A DNA stretch of 64,000 bases, from NCBI RefSeq assembly GCF_000317025.1, contig NC_019689.1:4170024-4234023 (forward strand). The letters run 5' to 3'. This document shows positions 25,209-34,199 of this stretch, piece after piece. The position numbers were made by a program, and so were the translations under genes. Source of the stretch: Pleurocapsa sp. PCC 7327 (lineage in GTDB: Bacteria; Cyanobacteriota; Cyanobacteriia; Cyanobacteriales; Microcystaceae). The notes under the pieces were generated by a model. That model did no database searches, was not told the DNA's origin, and saw nothing but the letters and a program-made list of their open reading frames with translations. Position 1 is the stretch's first letter; every line of letters begins with the position of its first letter.

Positions 25209-27371
25209 ATGAGGGGAAAGCTTTTCTTGCTCGGTAGTTTACTATGGCTTTTACTTCCATCTGTCGTTCGGGCAGAGCCTTTTCAAGAAATAAATTTAGA
25301 GGCGATCGCATCCAATTTTGAGAAAAATAAGTTATCAGCTCCTCGACTGCGATCGACTAATTGGAGCCAATTTTCTGACATAAATCTTAACAGTTTTGAT
25401 GCTCAACTGTCAGCTGAGAATTTAGAAAATCGTGCCCTCCCTCGCGTCGCTCAGCTCAAAACAGACAACCCAATCGTTCCGGCAACGACAGAAATAGAAG
25501 CAGAATCTCTCGCTCAGTTCAATGATGAGTCATTAGCGATCGACATTTTCTCTGACGATATCGTAGAACAGGTGACCAATGTCTCTCAGTTGCGAGACGT
25601 GCAGCCAACTGAATGGGCGTATGAAGCGCTGCGATCGCTTGTAGAACGATATGGCTGTATTGCTGGCTATCCTGACGGGACTTTTCGGGGCAACCGGGCA
25701 ATGAGTCGCTATGAATTTGCTGCCGGATTAAACGCTTGTATTAATACAATGGAGCGTCTGATCCAAGAAAATGTCTCCATCCTGCGCGAAGACCTTGAGG
25801 TACTGAAGCGGTTGGGCAAGGAATTTGAAACCGAACTGGCTGCCTTGGGAGGTCGAATGGACAACCTGGAAGGTCGCGTTGCTTTCTTAGAAGACCATCA
25901 ATTCTCGACGACGGTCACGATGAATGGAGAGGTAATTTTTGGACTCGCAACCGTCTTTGGGGGCGATCCGCCAGGAGGATGTTTAGTCTTGCCAGACGAT
26001 ACTGGATTTTTTTTCGGGGCAGTCGATGCAACAGGAGATGTCAATACTAATGATGAAGTTGACTGTACAGATCGGAACGAGCCAGACAGAAATACAGTCC
26101 TGGCTTATCTAGCACGTATAGGATTGCAGGCTTCATTTACGGGTAAAGACCGCCTTCGCATGTTTTTAACAACTGGCAATTTTGATGACGGCGGTTTTAC
26201 CCAACCTGAATCGCTGAATACCTACATGGCTCGCTTAGGCTATCAAGCAGGTTTGAACAACAATGTATTCTTGGACATACTGGAGTATCGATTTCCCATT
26301 TTTGACGATCGGGTCGTTATCTCCGCCATTCCCTATGGTTTTAACTTAAGCAGCGTTCTCAGTGCTAACTCTCCCTACTTTGATATCGGACGAGGTGCCA
26401 TTTCTCGTTTCGGACAACTCAATCCTATTTTGAGAATCGGCGGACCTATGGAAACCGGGGTTGGGATAGATTGGTTGATTGCCGAACCGGTGCGTCTGCA
26501 AGTCGCCTATGGGAGTAGAAATAGCAGCGATCCGGAGGGAGGCTTTGTCGGAGCAGACCATAGCGCCCTCGGCGTGCAAGTATTGGTGCAACCATTTGAG
26601 ACAGTTGCTGCTGGAATTACTTACGTAAACGCCTACTCTGGTGATGGAACCTTGGGAACATTTACTGGAAGCGTTAATGCAGAAACGGGTGGATTATGGG
26701 CTGGTTCATCTATTCCTGATAGTATCTTAGGAAACCCCAATAATCCTCAAGTTGGCGCAGAATCAGGCTTTGGGGCTTGCTGTGGAAATTTTATCGGAGA
26801 TTTTCCCGCCCAAATTAATGCTGTTGGCGGCAGCTTGCAATGGCGAATAACAGAGAATCTGATCTTTGGGGCTTGGGGAGGGTACATTTTTACTAATTTC
26901 TTAAAGTCACTTCCTAACGATCCCGTGCTTGGGGATTCTGCTGGGCAGAAGCCTTTTGCGAACGCTGCTACCTTTGCGGTTTCTTTGGGACTTTCCGATC
27001 CGTTTGGTCGAGAGGGAGATTTACTTAGCTTTATTTTTGGTATGCCCCCCAAATTAGTTGATGCGGGACCTGAGACGCAGGGTACGCCCGTACCCTTTTT
27101 TGAACAGGTCGTTAGAGATGAAGATCCAACCACAGTAACCGATAATAACCCCAACTTAAATACGGTTGGCGAAAGAAATTTGAATGCATTGCCAAAAAAA
27201 GTTGGACAGGAAGATGAAGCGACTTCGCTTCACTTTGAGGTTTTCTATCGCTTTAAAATCAATGACAATATCTGGATTACACCAGGCGTTTTTATGGTCA
27301 CTAATCCAGGACACATTGACAGCAACGATACCATTTTTGTTGGAACTATCCGCACGACTTTTCGTTTCTGA
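25209..27371 (+). CDS. SLH-domain outer-membrane porin (iron uptake porin type)
   Basis: This 720-residue protein has a signal peptide (about 1-22, ending VVRA). After a variable region comes an SLH domain at about 127-185 (WAYEALRSLVERYGCIAGYPDGTF), which binds peptidoglycan-linked polymer. A short coiled coil follows (about 190-230, LGGRMDNLEGRVAFLE), and then an OprB-type beta barrel ending in Phe-Arg-Phe, a usual outer-membrane signature. Cyanobacterial relatives (Som/Slr1908 type) pass inorganic ions and iron. A good ribosome binding site (GAGGGGG) precedes ATG 25209. Confidence 0.93.
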   Translation: MRGKLFLLGSLLWLLLPSVVRAEPFQEINLEAIASNFEKNKLSAPRLRSTNWSQFSDINLNSFDAQLSAENLENRALPRVAQLKTDNPIVPATTEIEAESLAQFNDESLAIDIFSDDIVEQVTNVSQLRDVQPTEWAYEALRSLVERYGCIAGYPDGTFRGNRAMSRYEFAAGLNACINTMERLIQENVSILREDLEVLKRLGKEFETELAALGGRMDNLEGRVAFLEDHQFSTTVTMNGEVIFGLATVFGGDPPGGCLVLPDDTGFFFGAVDATGDVNTNDEVDCTDRNEPDRNTVLAYLARIGLQASFTGKDRLRMFLTTGNFDDGGFTQPESLNTYMARLGYQAGLNNNVFLDILEYRFPIFDDRVVISAIPYGFNLSSVLSANSPYFDIGRGAISRFGQLNPILRIGGPMETGVGIDWLIAEPVRLQVAYGSRNSSDPEGGFVGADHSALGVQVLVQPFETVAAGITYVNAYSGDGTLGTFTGSVNAETGGLWAGSSIPDSILGNPNNPQVGAESGFGACCGNFIGDFPAQINAVGGSLQWRITENLIFGAWGGYIFTNFLKSLPNDPVLGDSAGQKPFANAATFAVSLGLSDPFGREGDLLSFIFGMPPKLVDAGPETQGTPVPFFEQVVRDEDPTTVTDNNPNLNTVGERNLNALPKKVGQEDEATSLHFEVFYRFKINDNIWITPGVFMVTNPGHIDSNDTIFVGTIRTTFRF

Positions 27372-27410
27372 GCAGTTCAGTTCTCATACCAAGTTCCACT
27401 CAAAGATATT

Positions 27411-27663
27411 ATATTAAATCCGGTTGAACGATCGTAATACCCAGTAGTGCGACCATCTTGGTCGCGAGCAGGAATGATTGGCGAGCGGGAATGATTGGCG
27501 AGCGGGAATGATTGGCGAGCGGGAATGATTGGCGAGCGGGAATGATTGGCGAGCAGGAATGATTGGCGAGCGGGAATGATTGGCGAGCGGGAATGATTGG
27601 CGAGCGGGAATGATTGGCGAGCGGGACGCTCGCACTACATACTAATTAAACGGATTTGATATT
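27411..27663. mobile_element. MITE-like palindromic element carrying the 17-bp array
   Basis: ATATTAAATCCGGTTGAA at 27411-27428 is complementary (three mismatches) to 27646-27663. A second, inner inverted pair GTAGTGCGA / TCGCACTAC flanks the array. The end motif CGGATTTGATAT also occurs at 52886-52897, so the end belongs to a dispersed family. There is no open frame of its own. Confidence 0.55.
27464..27626. repeat. 17-bp tandem repeat, nine copies and a partial
   Basis: Unit GCGAGCGGGAATGATTG is repeated head to tail nine times without spacers; units 1 and 6 have A for G at position 7. A tenth partial unit runs into GCGAGCGGGACGCTCGC, a perfect hairpin of GCGAGC/GCTCGC. The identity of units implies recent expansion by slippage. 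Confidence 0.95.
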
Positions 27664-28019
27664 ACCTGTTATTCTGAGCGATCGCGAAGCATCTCCGAGA
27701 TCGTTAGCTATCGCGAACGATGACATTTTCAAACGCAACTTAGTACGGAACTTTCAGCATACAAATGTATTAAAACAGGACTTAAAGCCTTGCTTCGCAG
27801 GACTTTAAACCTATGTACTGATTAACTCCTGTGTCCATGTAAACTCTTGTTTAATTTTAGCGATCGCGGTATAGTCAAAGAATAGGTGCGATTGCCTTAA
27901 AACACGCTTTAGATACGCCTAACTAGAGATTGTACCCAGTAACAGGGTCTTTCAAAATTGATGGAAGCTTCTCTGAATAGGGCTTTCGTTGATTTTTCAA
28001 TCTGAAAGTTCCGTTAGTA

Positions 28020-31000
28020 TCACAAGCCATCGGTGGCAGGAAGCGAGCGATTATCGTTTCCCTGTATTTGCTGTAACCGTTCTAAGGCGTTAATAGCGGG
28101 TTGAAATCGCGGATCGAGATCGCGGGCTTTCATATAAGAATCTCGCGCCTCTTGAAAGCGACCCCATCGTTCCAAAGCCAATCCTCGGTTCATCCAGACA
28201 AAGGGATCTGACGGTTGCAGCCCTACGGCTTTGTTAAAGGAAGCTAGAGCTTCAGCGCGTCGGTTGAGCGAGGAGAGAGCAATTCCTCGACCGCTCCAAG
28301 ATTGGTGGTCGCTCGGCTCGATTTGTAAAGCGCGATCGAAAGACGCGATCGCATCTTTGTGACGATTGGCTTGAGAGAGGGCTAAGCCGCGATCGCGCCA
28401 AGCATGATAAAAATTGGGACTGATGGCGATCGCCCTGTCATAGGATTCGATCGCTCCAGCAAAGTCTTTTTTGCCATCGCGCAACAAGGAACCGCGATTG
28501 TGCCAAGTCAGATAAGATTCCGGTCTGATTTCAAGAGCTTTGTCAAAGGCTGTCAAGACTTCATCGTAGCGTCCCAAAGGAAAGAGAGCATTGCCTTTAC
28601 TCAACCAAGCGAGATAGGAGTCCGGTTTGATTTTCAATGCTTTTTCATAGGAGGCGAGGGCATCTTCGGGACGCTGCAATTTAATTAACACGTTGCCGCG
28701 ATCGACCCAAACCGTTACATTATTAGGTTTACGTTCTAGGTCTTTGTCGTAAGCAGCTAGCGCTTCTTGATAAACATCCAGCGCCTCTTTACGGCGACCT
28801 AAGTACTGTAGGGCTAAGGCTTTATTTTGCCAAAATTTAGGATCGAGCGGTTTAATTTCCTGCGCCTTATTCAAGACACCCAAAGCTTCTTCGTATCTGC
28901 GCAAGCCAATGAGAGCAATCCCTTTATCGCTGAGAGCTTCAGCGTAATTCGGTCTAATTCTGAGTGCTTCTTCCTGAACTGCTAACGCTTCTTGAGGACG
29001 CTCCAGTTTATACAAAGCTCTGCCTTTTCGATTTAAAGCTTCGGGATCGCGAGGCTTGAGACTCAGCGATTTATTATAGGCAGACAAAGCAGCCTCGTAA
29101 CGTTCCAATCGATAGAGGACATCTCCTCGACCTTTCCAAGCACGAGCATCGCGAGGCTGTAATTCAATCGCTTTATCGTAGGCAGCCAGCGCCTCTTGAT
29201 AGCGCTCTAGGGCAAACAAAGCTTCTCCTCGACCTTGCCAACCTTGTAAATTGTTGGGGCTGATGTCTAAAACTTGCTGAAAGATAGGGAGCGCCGCTTC
29301 GGGTTTTTCCTGCTGCATCAAACGATCGCCTTGATGCGCTATCAGCATCGGTCGCACAGTCGGACGAATAGTCTCTATGACTCCCAGAAGAAAACCTATC
29401 CCTGCCACAATTACCAAAAGATACCAAGGAGTTAAAAAGCGTCGCCTGCCGCGAGCGAACCTATCTGCTAAATCGGCGGCAGTTTCTCGTCTCGCTCTCG
29501 ATGTAGAGGTTGGCGAAGATATGCGTTCGGACGTGGTAAGGAACCTGCTGGATTCCCCCAGCGCATTCAACACTTTGTTAGCAGAGGAGTAGCGCTTATT
29601 GACATCCAACTTCACCATCTTGTCTATGATTTTTGCTAGCTTCTGGCTTATCTGTACGTTTTCGTGCCAGATCGCCTCGCCCGTTTTTGGATCGGTCTGA
29701 AGTTGCTCTGGAGATGTTCCGGTAAGCGCTTGGATAGCAGTCATTCCTAAAGCATAGATATCGCTGCTATAGGTTGGTCTACCCGCCATTTGCTCTGGAG
29801 GCATATAGCCCTTCGTTCCTACTATCCGATCCGAACTGTCTGAGTCACTTCGAGCGGATAGCCGTTTCGCGATCTCTTTAATTAAACCAAAGTCAGTCAG
29901 GACAATTTTATTATCTTGTCGTCGTCGGACGAGATTGGATGGCTTGATATTGCGGTGGATGACTCCCTGCTGGTGAACGAACGCTAAAACTTCTAAGACA
30001 TCGTGAAGAACGGCTATAACCGTTTCTTCGCTCAAGTGCTGGTTTCTTTGAATCTCTTGAGAGAGAGCCTCGCCATCAATAAATTCTCGAACGATGTAAC
30101 AGTCTTGCCCTTCCTCGAAGCAATCCCAAAGGTGGGAAATTTGAGGATGATTGCCCAAATCCTCTAAAACGGCTAAATCGTCTGCAAAGAGACGTTCTAC
30201 ATCTTCTAAGATGGAGGGGTCACTCGTTTGAGACTGGAGTTGTTTGAGGATACAAGGCGATTGGTAATGTCGCACCAAATTTTCTGCTAGATACGTATGA
30301 CTCCCAATCTCTCCTCCTAAGTAGCGGCTAATTTTGTAGCGTCCACCTACTGTTTGTCCGATCTTGAGCAGAGGCTGTAAATCCTGAAGAACTTCAGCAA
30401 CGGAGTGATAGCGCTCTTTCAAGTTTGGGCGTATCATCTTGTTTAAAATTGCGGCTAACTGCGGACTCACCCGCGTCAACCGCTCCCAGTCCTTTAGTGC
30501 GCCCGATTGCATATCTTCTAATTCTAGTGGCGATCGCGCCGTCAAGGCATAGATGGCTGTTTTGCCCAACGCATAGATATCGCTACTATAAACTGGTTTG
30601 CCGTTCTGTTGTTCTGGTGACATATAACCAGGCGTTCCAATCGCCTTGGTCATCATTGCCTGCGTCTGAGCATCAAATGACAGGGTGCCAATTTCTTTGA
30701 CTGCACCGAAGTCAATCAGCACAATTTTGTTATCCCTTCGTCGTCGGATGAGATTGGATGGCTTAATATCGCGGTGGATGACTCCCTGCTGATGAACGAA
30801 TGCTAAGATTTCTAAGACTTCCTTAAGGAAGTAGGTGACTTGAACTTCTTCTAGAGTCTGACGACCGACTTCAATTCTAAATTCTTCCCCATCAATAAAT
30901 TCCTGGATCAGATAGAATTCTCCATCTTCTTCCAGATATGCTAAGACTTGGGGAATGCGATCGTGATTGCCTAGGCGCTGCAATACTTGCGCTTCGATCG

Positions 31001-31187
31001 AAAAACGTTCTTTGGCATTTTGCCATAGCGACGCACTATTAAATCTGAGTTGGAGTTGTTTGACAACGCACAAAGGTTGGTTAGGAAGTTCGGTATCTTT
31101 GGCTAGATAGGTCTTGCTAAACCCTCCACTTCCCAACTCTTGTAAAATTTGGTATCGACCACCTATGATTTCTCCTAACTCAGGCAT
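28020..31187 (-). CDS. Ser/Thr kinase with second, pseudokinase domain, membrane helix and TPRs
   Basis: The 1055-residue protein has two kinase domains in tandem. The first (about 11-270) is complete: LGSGGFSKTYLAK loop, K43, H138-R-D140, D159-F-G. The second (about 283-545) keeps K315 and D432-F-G but has H411-R-N413 in place of HRD and a damaged glycine loop (LGGEIGSHTYL), so it is probably inactive. A helix spans about 587-604. About a dozen tetratricopeptide repeats then run from about 620 to 1040, which by topology would lie outside the cytoplasm. It likely signals from a protein bound by the TPRs; the second domain could regulate the first. Confidence 0.93.
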   Translation of the reverse strand: MPELGEIIGGRYQILQELGSGGFSKTYLAKDTELPNQPLCVVKQLQLRFNSASLWQNAKERFSIEAQVLQRLGNHDRIPQVLAYLEEDGEFYLIQEFIDGEEFRIEVGRQTLEEVQVTYFLKEVLEILAFVHQQGVIHRDIKPSNLIRRRRDNKIVLIDFGAVKEIGTLSFDAQTQAMMTKAIGTPGYMSPEQQNGKPVYSSDIYALGKTAIYALTARSPLELEDMQSGALKDWERLTRVSPQLAAILNKMIRPNLKERYHSVAEVLQDLQPLLKIGQTVGGRYKISRYLGGEIGSHTYLAENLVRHYQSPCILKQLQSQTSDPSILEDVERLFADDLAVLEDLGNHPQISHLWDCFEEGQDCYIVREFIDGEALSQEIQRNQHLSEETVIAVLHDVLEVLAFVHQQGVIHRNIKPSNLVRRRQDNKIVLTDFGLIKEIAKRLSARSDSDSSDRIVGTKGYMPPEQMAGRPTYSSDIYALGMTAIQALTGTSPEQLQTDPKTGEAIWHENVQISQKLAKIIDKMVKLDVNKRYSSANKVLNALGESSRFLTTSERISSPTSTSRARRETAADLADRFARGRRRFLTPWYLLVIVAGIGFLLGVIETIRPTVRPMLIAHQGDRLMQQEKPEAALPIFQQVLDISPNNLQGWQGRGEALFALERYQEALAAYDKAIELQPRDARAWKGRGDVLYRLERYEAALSAYNKSLSLKPRDPEALNRKGRALYKLERPQEALAVQEEALRIRPNYAEALSDKGIALIGLRRYEEALGVLNKAQEIKPLDPKFWQNKALALQYLGRRKEALDVYQEALAAYDKDLERKPNNVTVWVDRGNVLIKLQRPEDALASYEKALKIKPDSYLAWLSKGNALFPLGRYDEVLTAFDKALEIRPESYLTWHNRGSLLRDGKKDFAGAIESYDRAIAISPNFYHAWRDRGLALSQANRHKDAIASFDRALQIEPSDHQSWSGRGIALSSLNRRAEALASFNKAVGLQPSDPFVWMNRGLALERWGRFQEARDSYMKARDLDPRFQPAINALERLQQIQGNDNRSLPATDGL

Positions 31188-31409
31188 GGTATTTGCTAAA
31201 TTAATTCATAAATAACCTTAAGAACAGCCTATAACCCTAATAAAATTCATTATCGTTATAAAAAAATTCCTCCTTAAATACTAACCTATGAATAAGCCTT
31301 CAGATGAATAAGCTTTTCGAGAATCTGGAATGATAGGAGTAGTGTTTGTAGACCCATTTAGATCTAGGGTTATTTATCAGTCTTTTACAAAAAGTAAAGA
31401 GGAATGGAT

Positions 31410-31979
31410 ATGAAAAAGATGTCCGAGAAAAGCTGGCTTAAAAAATTATCTGGTTTTACAGGAGTTGCAGGGGTCAGCACCCTACTGAGCTTTCCCGTTT
31501 TGGCTCAATACTATTATCCCCCATCTAGTTTTTTTCAGCCTACTGCAAACTATTACGAAAGCGAGCAGGAGCCGATTGTTGATATCCTACTCAAATCTGG
31601 CGAATTTAAAACTTTTAATGCTTACTTAAAAGAAACAGGGATTGTTGAAACTTTAAAAGGAGAAAAGATGTTAACCATTTTTGCTCCAACGAACGAAGCG
31701 TTTGAGGCGTTACCTGAAAATGTTCGCGAAAAATTATCGCAACCTGAGAATTTGGAGAAAGTGCTGAAATATCACTTAGTTGCTGGTCTTATTGCTGAAG
31801 AAGATATAAAACGCGGAGAAATCGCAACTATTGAGGGACATTCGGTGAAAATTACGGGAGTTCCTATAGGCGATCGCGTTGGGGTTAAGCTCAACGAGGC
31901 GATGGCTAGCGATCCTCTTAAAGCTAACGATGGCACGATCGTTCCGATCGATGAGGTACTTTTACCCCCCAATTTTTAG
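31410..31979 (+). CDS. Secreted fasciclin (FAS1) domain protein
   Basis: The 189-residue protein has a signal peptide ending near FPVLA-QY and one FAS1 domain (about 55-185) with the H1 and H2 motifs TIFAPTNEAFEALP and LKYHLVAG. FAS1 proteins act in adhesion at the surface or periplasm. ATG 31410 is preferred because AGAGGA lies six bases upstream; ATG 31404 would overlap that site. It stands alone, divergent from the kinase gene. Confidence 0.9.
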   Translation: MKKMSEKSWLKKLSGFTGVAGVSTLLSFPVLAQYYYPPSSFFQPTANYYESEQEPIVDILLKSGEFKTFNAYLKETGIVETLKGEKMLTIFAPTNEAFEALPENVREKLSQPENLEKVLKYHLVAGLIAEEDIKRGEIATIEGHSVKITGVPIGDRVGVKLNEAMASDPLKANDGTIVPIDEVLLPPNF

Positions 31980-32024
31980 AGTTTCGATAGTGAAGGGGAA
32001 ATTTTTTAGATGACTCTAATCTAA

Positions 32025-32768
32025 TCAAGAAAGAACGATTTGGATCGCTCGTTGCAAGTCTTCTAGCTCCCCGACAATGCGTCTTACAGGTCGGGGCCAA
32101 ACTCGCACTAAAGTAGGCGTGGCAGAGACTTGGTTAGTTTCGGCTAGTTCTGGATGCTTAAGGATGTCTATCACTTTGAGCGTATAAGGATGTTGAAGCT
32201 GCTGCTCCAGGACTTGATGGAGCGTCTCCAGAGTTCGTTTGGTAGTCAGATCGTTACCAGCTACAAATAAGCGCAAGACGTAACTGCGGATTTGTTCCTC
32301 AGAAGGCAAGCTTTCTGAGGTTTCACTAAGAACTCGTCCGACTTTTGGGCGAGTAAGTTGCTGTTGGTTGTCCAAACACGCGACGAGATCGTGGTTTTCC
32401 CAAAGTGGAGCAAACGAAGGACGATAAGTTTCTAAAACGATAGGGTTGCACGTCTCCTCTTGCCAAGGTGCAAGCTGCCAAACTAACCCCTCCGTTCCAA
32501 AGATGGTATTGAGCAGGGGTTGATAGCGTCGTACTGCCGGATATACCTCAGCAAAGGTTTGTAGTTGCTGAGTCTGGGGATCGAACCAACGATCGACAGT
32601 CGCGGTGTATCCCGGAACTAGAAAATGAGGAGGTTCTGACAATCCTAGTAATTCTTGCAAGGCAACGCATAAATGTAAATGCCAGCGATCGCGTTTACTA
32701 GGATCGACACAGTAGACTAAATCTCCTCCAGGGGTAAACAACGCAATGCCTTTAAATATTTCAGGCAC
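32025..32768 (-). CDS. KaiB-fold domain protein, cyanobacterial architecture
   Basis: The 247-residue protein has an N-terminal domain of about 150 residues known from cyanobacteria (KGIALFTPGGDLVYCVDPSK, PPHFLVPGYTATVDRWFDP). A C-terminal thioredoxin-like KaiB domain follows (YVLRLFVAGNDLTTKRTLET, VSATPTLVRVWPRPVRRIVG). True KaiB is about 100 residues without the extra domain, so this is a paralogue and not a proven clock part. The GTG at 32768 is chosen because the conserved region starts there; an upstream TTG at 32822 is the other choice. It is 117 bp downstream of pilT on the same strand. Confidence 0.85.
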   Translation of the reverse strand: MPEIFKGIALFTPGGDLVYCVDPSKRDRWHLHLCVALQELLGLSEPPHFLVPGYTATVDRWFDPQTQQLQTFAEVYPAVRRYQPLLNTIFGTEGLVWQLAPWQEETCNPIVLETYRPSFAPLWENHDLVACLDNQQQLTRPKVGRVLSETSESLPSEEQIRSYVLRLFVAGNDLTTKRTLETLHQVLEQQLQHPYTLKVIDILKHPELAETNQVSATPTLVRVWPRPVRRIVGELEDLQRAIQIVLS

Positions 32769-32885
32769 GATAGCAAAAAGAATAAAGTGCGCAATGAACT
32801 CGCCGAACCCTGCTAGACGCAAGTTCTAGCCCAACGGCAAGGAAAAAGGATGAAGGATAGAACACTTCATCTTTCATCCTTCTTT

Positions 32886-34043
32886 CTAGATTTTACCGCG
32901 CAGCATCATCGCCATTTCATTCGGCGTAGGTGATAATGCTAAGGCAGTCTCCTCGGTAATGCGTCCTTCTTGGTAGAGATTGAAGAGGGATTGGTTAGTA
33001 GTAATCATGCCATCGTACTCGCCTTCCTTCATCAGTTCTAGAATTTCGTCATTCTTGCCTTGGCGAATGTAATCTTTAATCGTTTCTGTATTAATCAGGA
33101 TGTCGTGGTAAGCAGCCCGCTTTCCATCTGTAGTACGGCACAAGCCTTGGGCAATGATAGCAACTAGCGATTCTGCGATCGCGACTCGCATGGCATCCTG
33201 TTCCTCGGCGCTATAGAGGCTGAGAATACGCTCCAGGGTCTTGACAGCGCTGTTGGTGTGTAGGGTTCCCATAACCAAGTGACCCGTTTGCGCTGCTTTG
33301 AGAGCCGTGTTCACGGTTTCTTTATCCCGCATTTCCCCTACCAGAATGATATCGGGGTCTTCTCGCAAGGCAGCTTTGAGGGCATTGTCGAACTTGTGAG
33401 TGTGAATACCGACTTCGCGCTGTTTGATCAGAGAACGACGGCTTTGATGGACGAATTCGATCGGATCTTCGATGGTGATGATGTGCTTGGCGTGTTCTTT
33501 ATTGATGTAATCTACCATCGCAGCCATGGTAGTAGATTTACCCGAACCCGTAGGACCCGTCACCAAAATAAGTCCTTTGTGTGCGTTGGAGATATCCTTA
33601 AAAACAGGAGGCAATCGCAACTGTTCCAAAGTTAAGATTTTCAAGGGAATCAAGCGCAACACCATTCCTGGACCTCTGAGACTGTCAAAAATGTTAATCC
33701 GAACGCGGGCGAAGTCGTATTGGGTTGCGCCGTCAAATTCTAGTTCTTTTTTGAAGCGCTGAATTTCTTCCTCGCTGAGAATCTCCCGCAGCCAACTCAT
33801 GAAAGTGTTAATGTCCGTCTCTGGATATTCTAAGATAATCATTTCACCGCGATCGCGCATGCGCGGCAGTTCTCCAACTCCCAAGTGAACGTCAGAATAA
33901 CCTTCATCATAGGCACGACGAATCAGTTGTGCCAGCGACGGCTGATTGGGGGCGCGTCCCGCTGCTCTAGGAGGCGGAGTAACAGCGGTTCTGGGCGGCG
34001 GTGGCGGAGGGACTGGCGGAACCGAACGCGGTGCTTGGGTCAT
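32886..34043 (-). CDS. pilT: Type IV pilus retraction ATPase PilT
   Basis: PilT is the hexameric cytoplasmic motor that retracts type IV pili for twitching and DNA uptake. The 385-residue protein has a Pro-rich N-terminal tail (about 8-32), a PAS-like N domain, Walker A GPTGSGKST (163-171), the Asp box, Walker B IILVGEMRD and the His box GHLVMGTLHTN. The Pro-rich tail is an extension compared with proteobacterial PilT. pilB and pilC are not next to it, so it could be a PilT2 paralogue. Confidence 0.93.
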   Translation of the reverse strand: MTQAPRSVPPVPPPPPPRTAVTPPPRAAGRAPNQPSLAQLIRRAYDEGYSDVHLGVGELPRMRDRGEMIILEYPETDINTFMSWLREILSEEEIQRFKKELEFDGATQYDFARVRINIFDSLRGPGMVLRLIPLKILTLEQLRLPPVFKDISNAHKGLILVTGPTGSGKSTTMAAMVDYINKEHAKHIITIEDPIEFVHQSRRSLIKQREVGIHTHKFDNALKAALREDPDIILVGEMRDKETVNTALKAAQTGHLVMGTLHTNSAVKTLERILSLYSAEEQDAMRVAIAESLVAIIAQGLCRTTDGKRAAYHDILINTETIKDYIRQGKNDEILELMKEGEYDGMITTNQSLFNLYQEGRITEETALALSPTPNEMAMMLRGKI

Positions 34044-34199
34044 AGGAATCTCCAGAATCTAAAAACCTAATTTCTCTATCCGTTATCGCTAGTATTCCCA
34101 AACCCCAATCATTGATAACATCGATCGCCATCAGCGATTAGATAGTAGAGTTGTCGATGGTTGCTTGTCCGACTTCCGACCTTCGTCCTTAGAAAGTTC

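Larger units (their letters stand above)
27372..28019. other. Intergenic region with palindromic element and tandem array
   Basis: The 648-bp spacer between the porin and the kinase gene (convergent) contains the inverted-repeat element 27411-27663 and its internal 17-bp array, listed separately. The rest includes a GAGCGATCGCGAAGCATCT repeat of a common cyanobacterial type near 27676 and no coding frame of interest. The reading frame over the array (27414-27635, minus) only translates the repeat. Confidence 0.5.

Noticed and set aside
27464-27626. Possible CRISPR array
   Set aside because: Units are 17 bp, directly adjacent and without spacers; it is a simple tandem repeat and no cas gene is near.
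27414-27635. Minus-strand frame encoding repeats of RQSFPLANHS type
   Set aside because: It only translates the 17-bp array (17 is not a multiple of 3, so three units give one peptide period); no start context.
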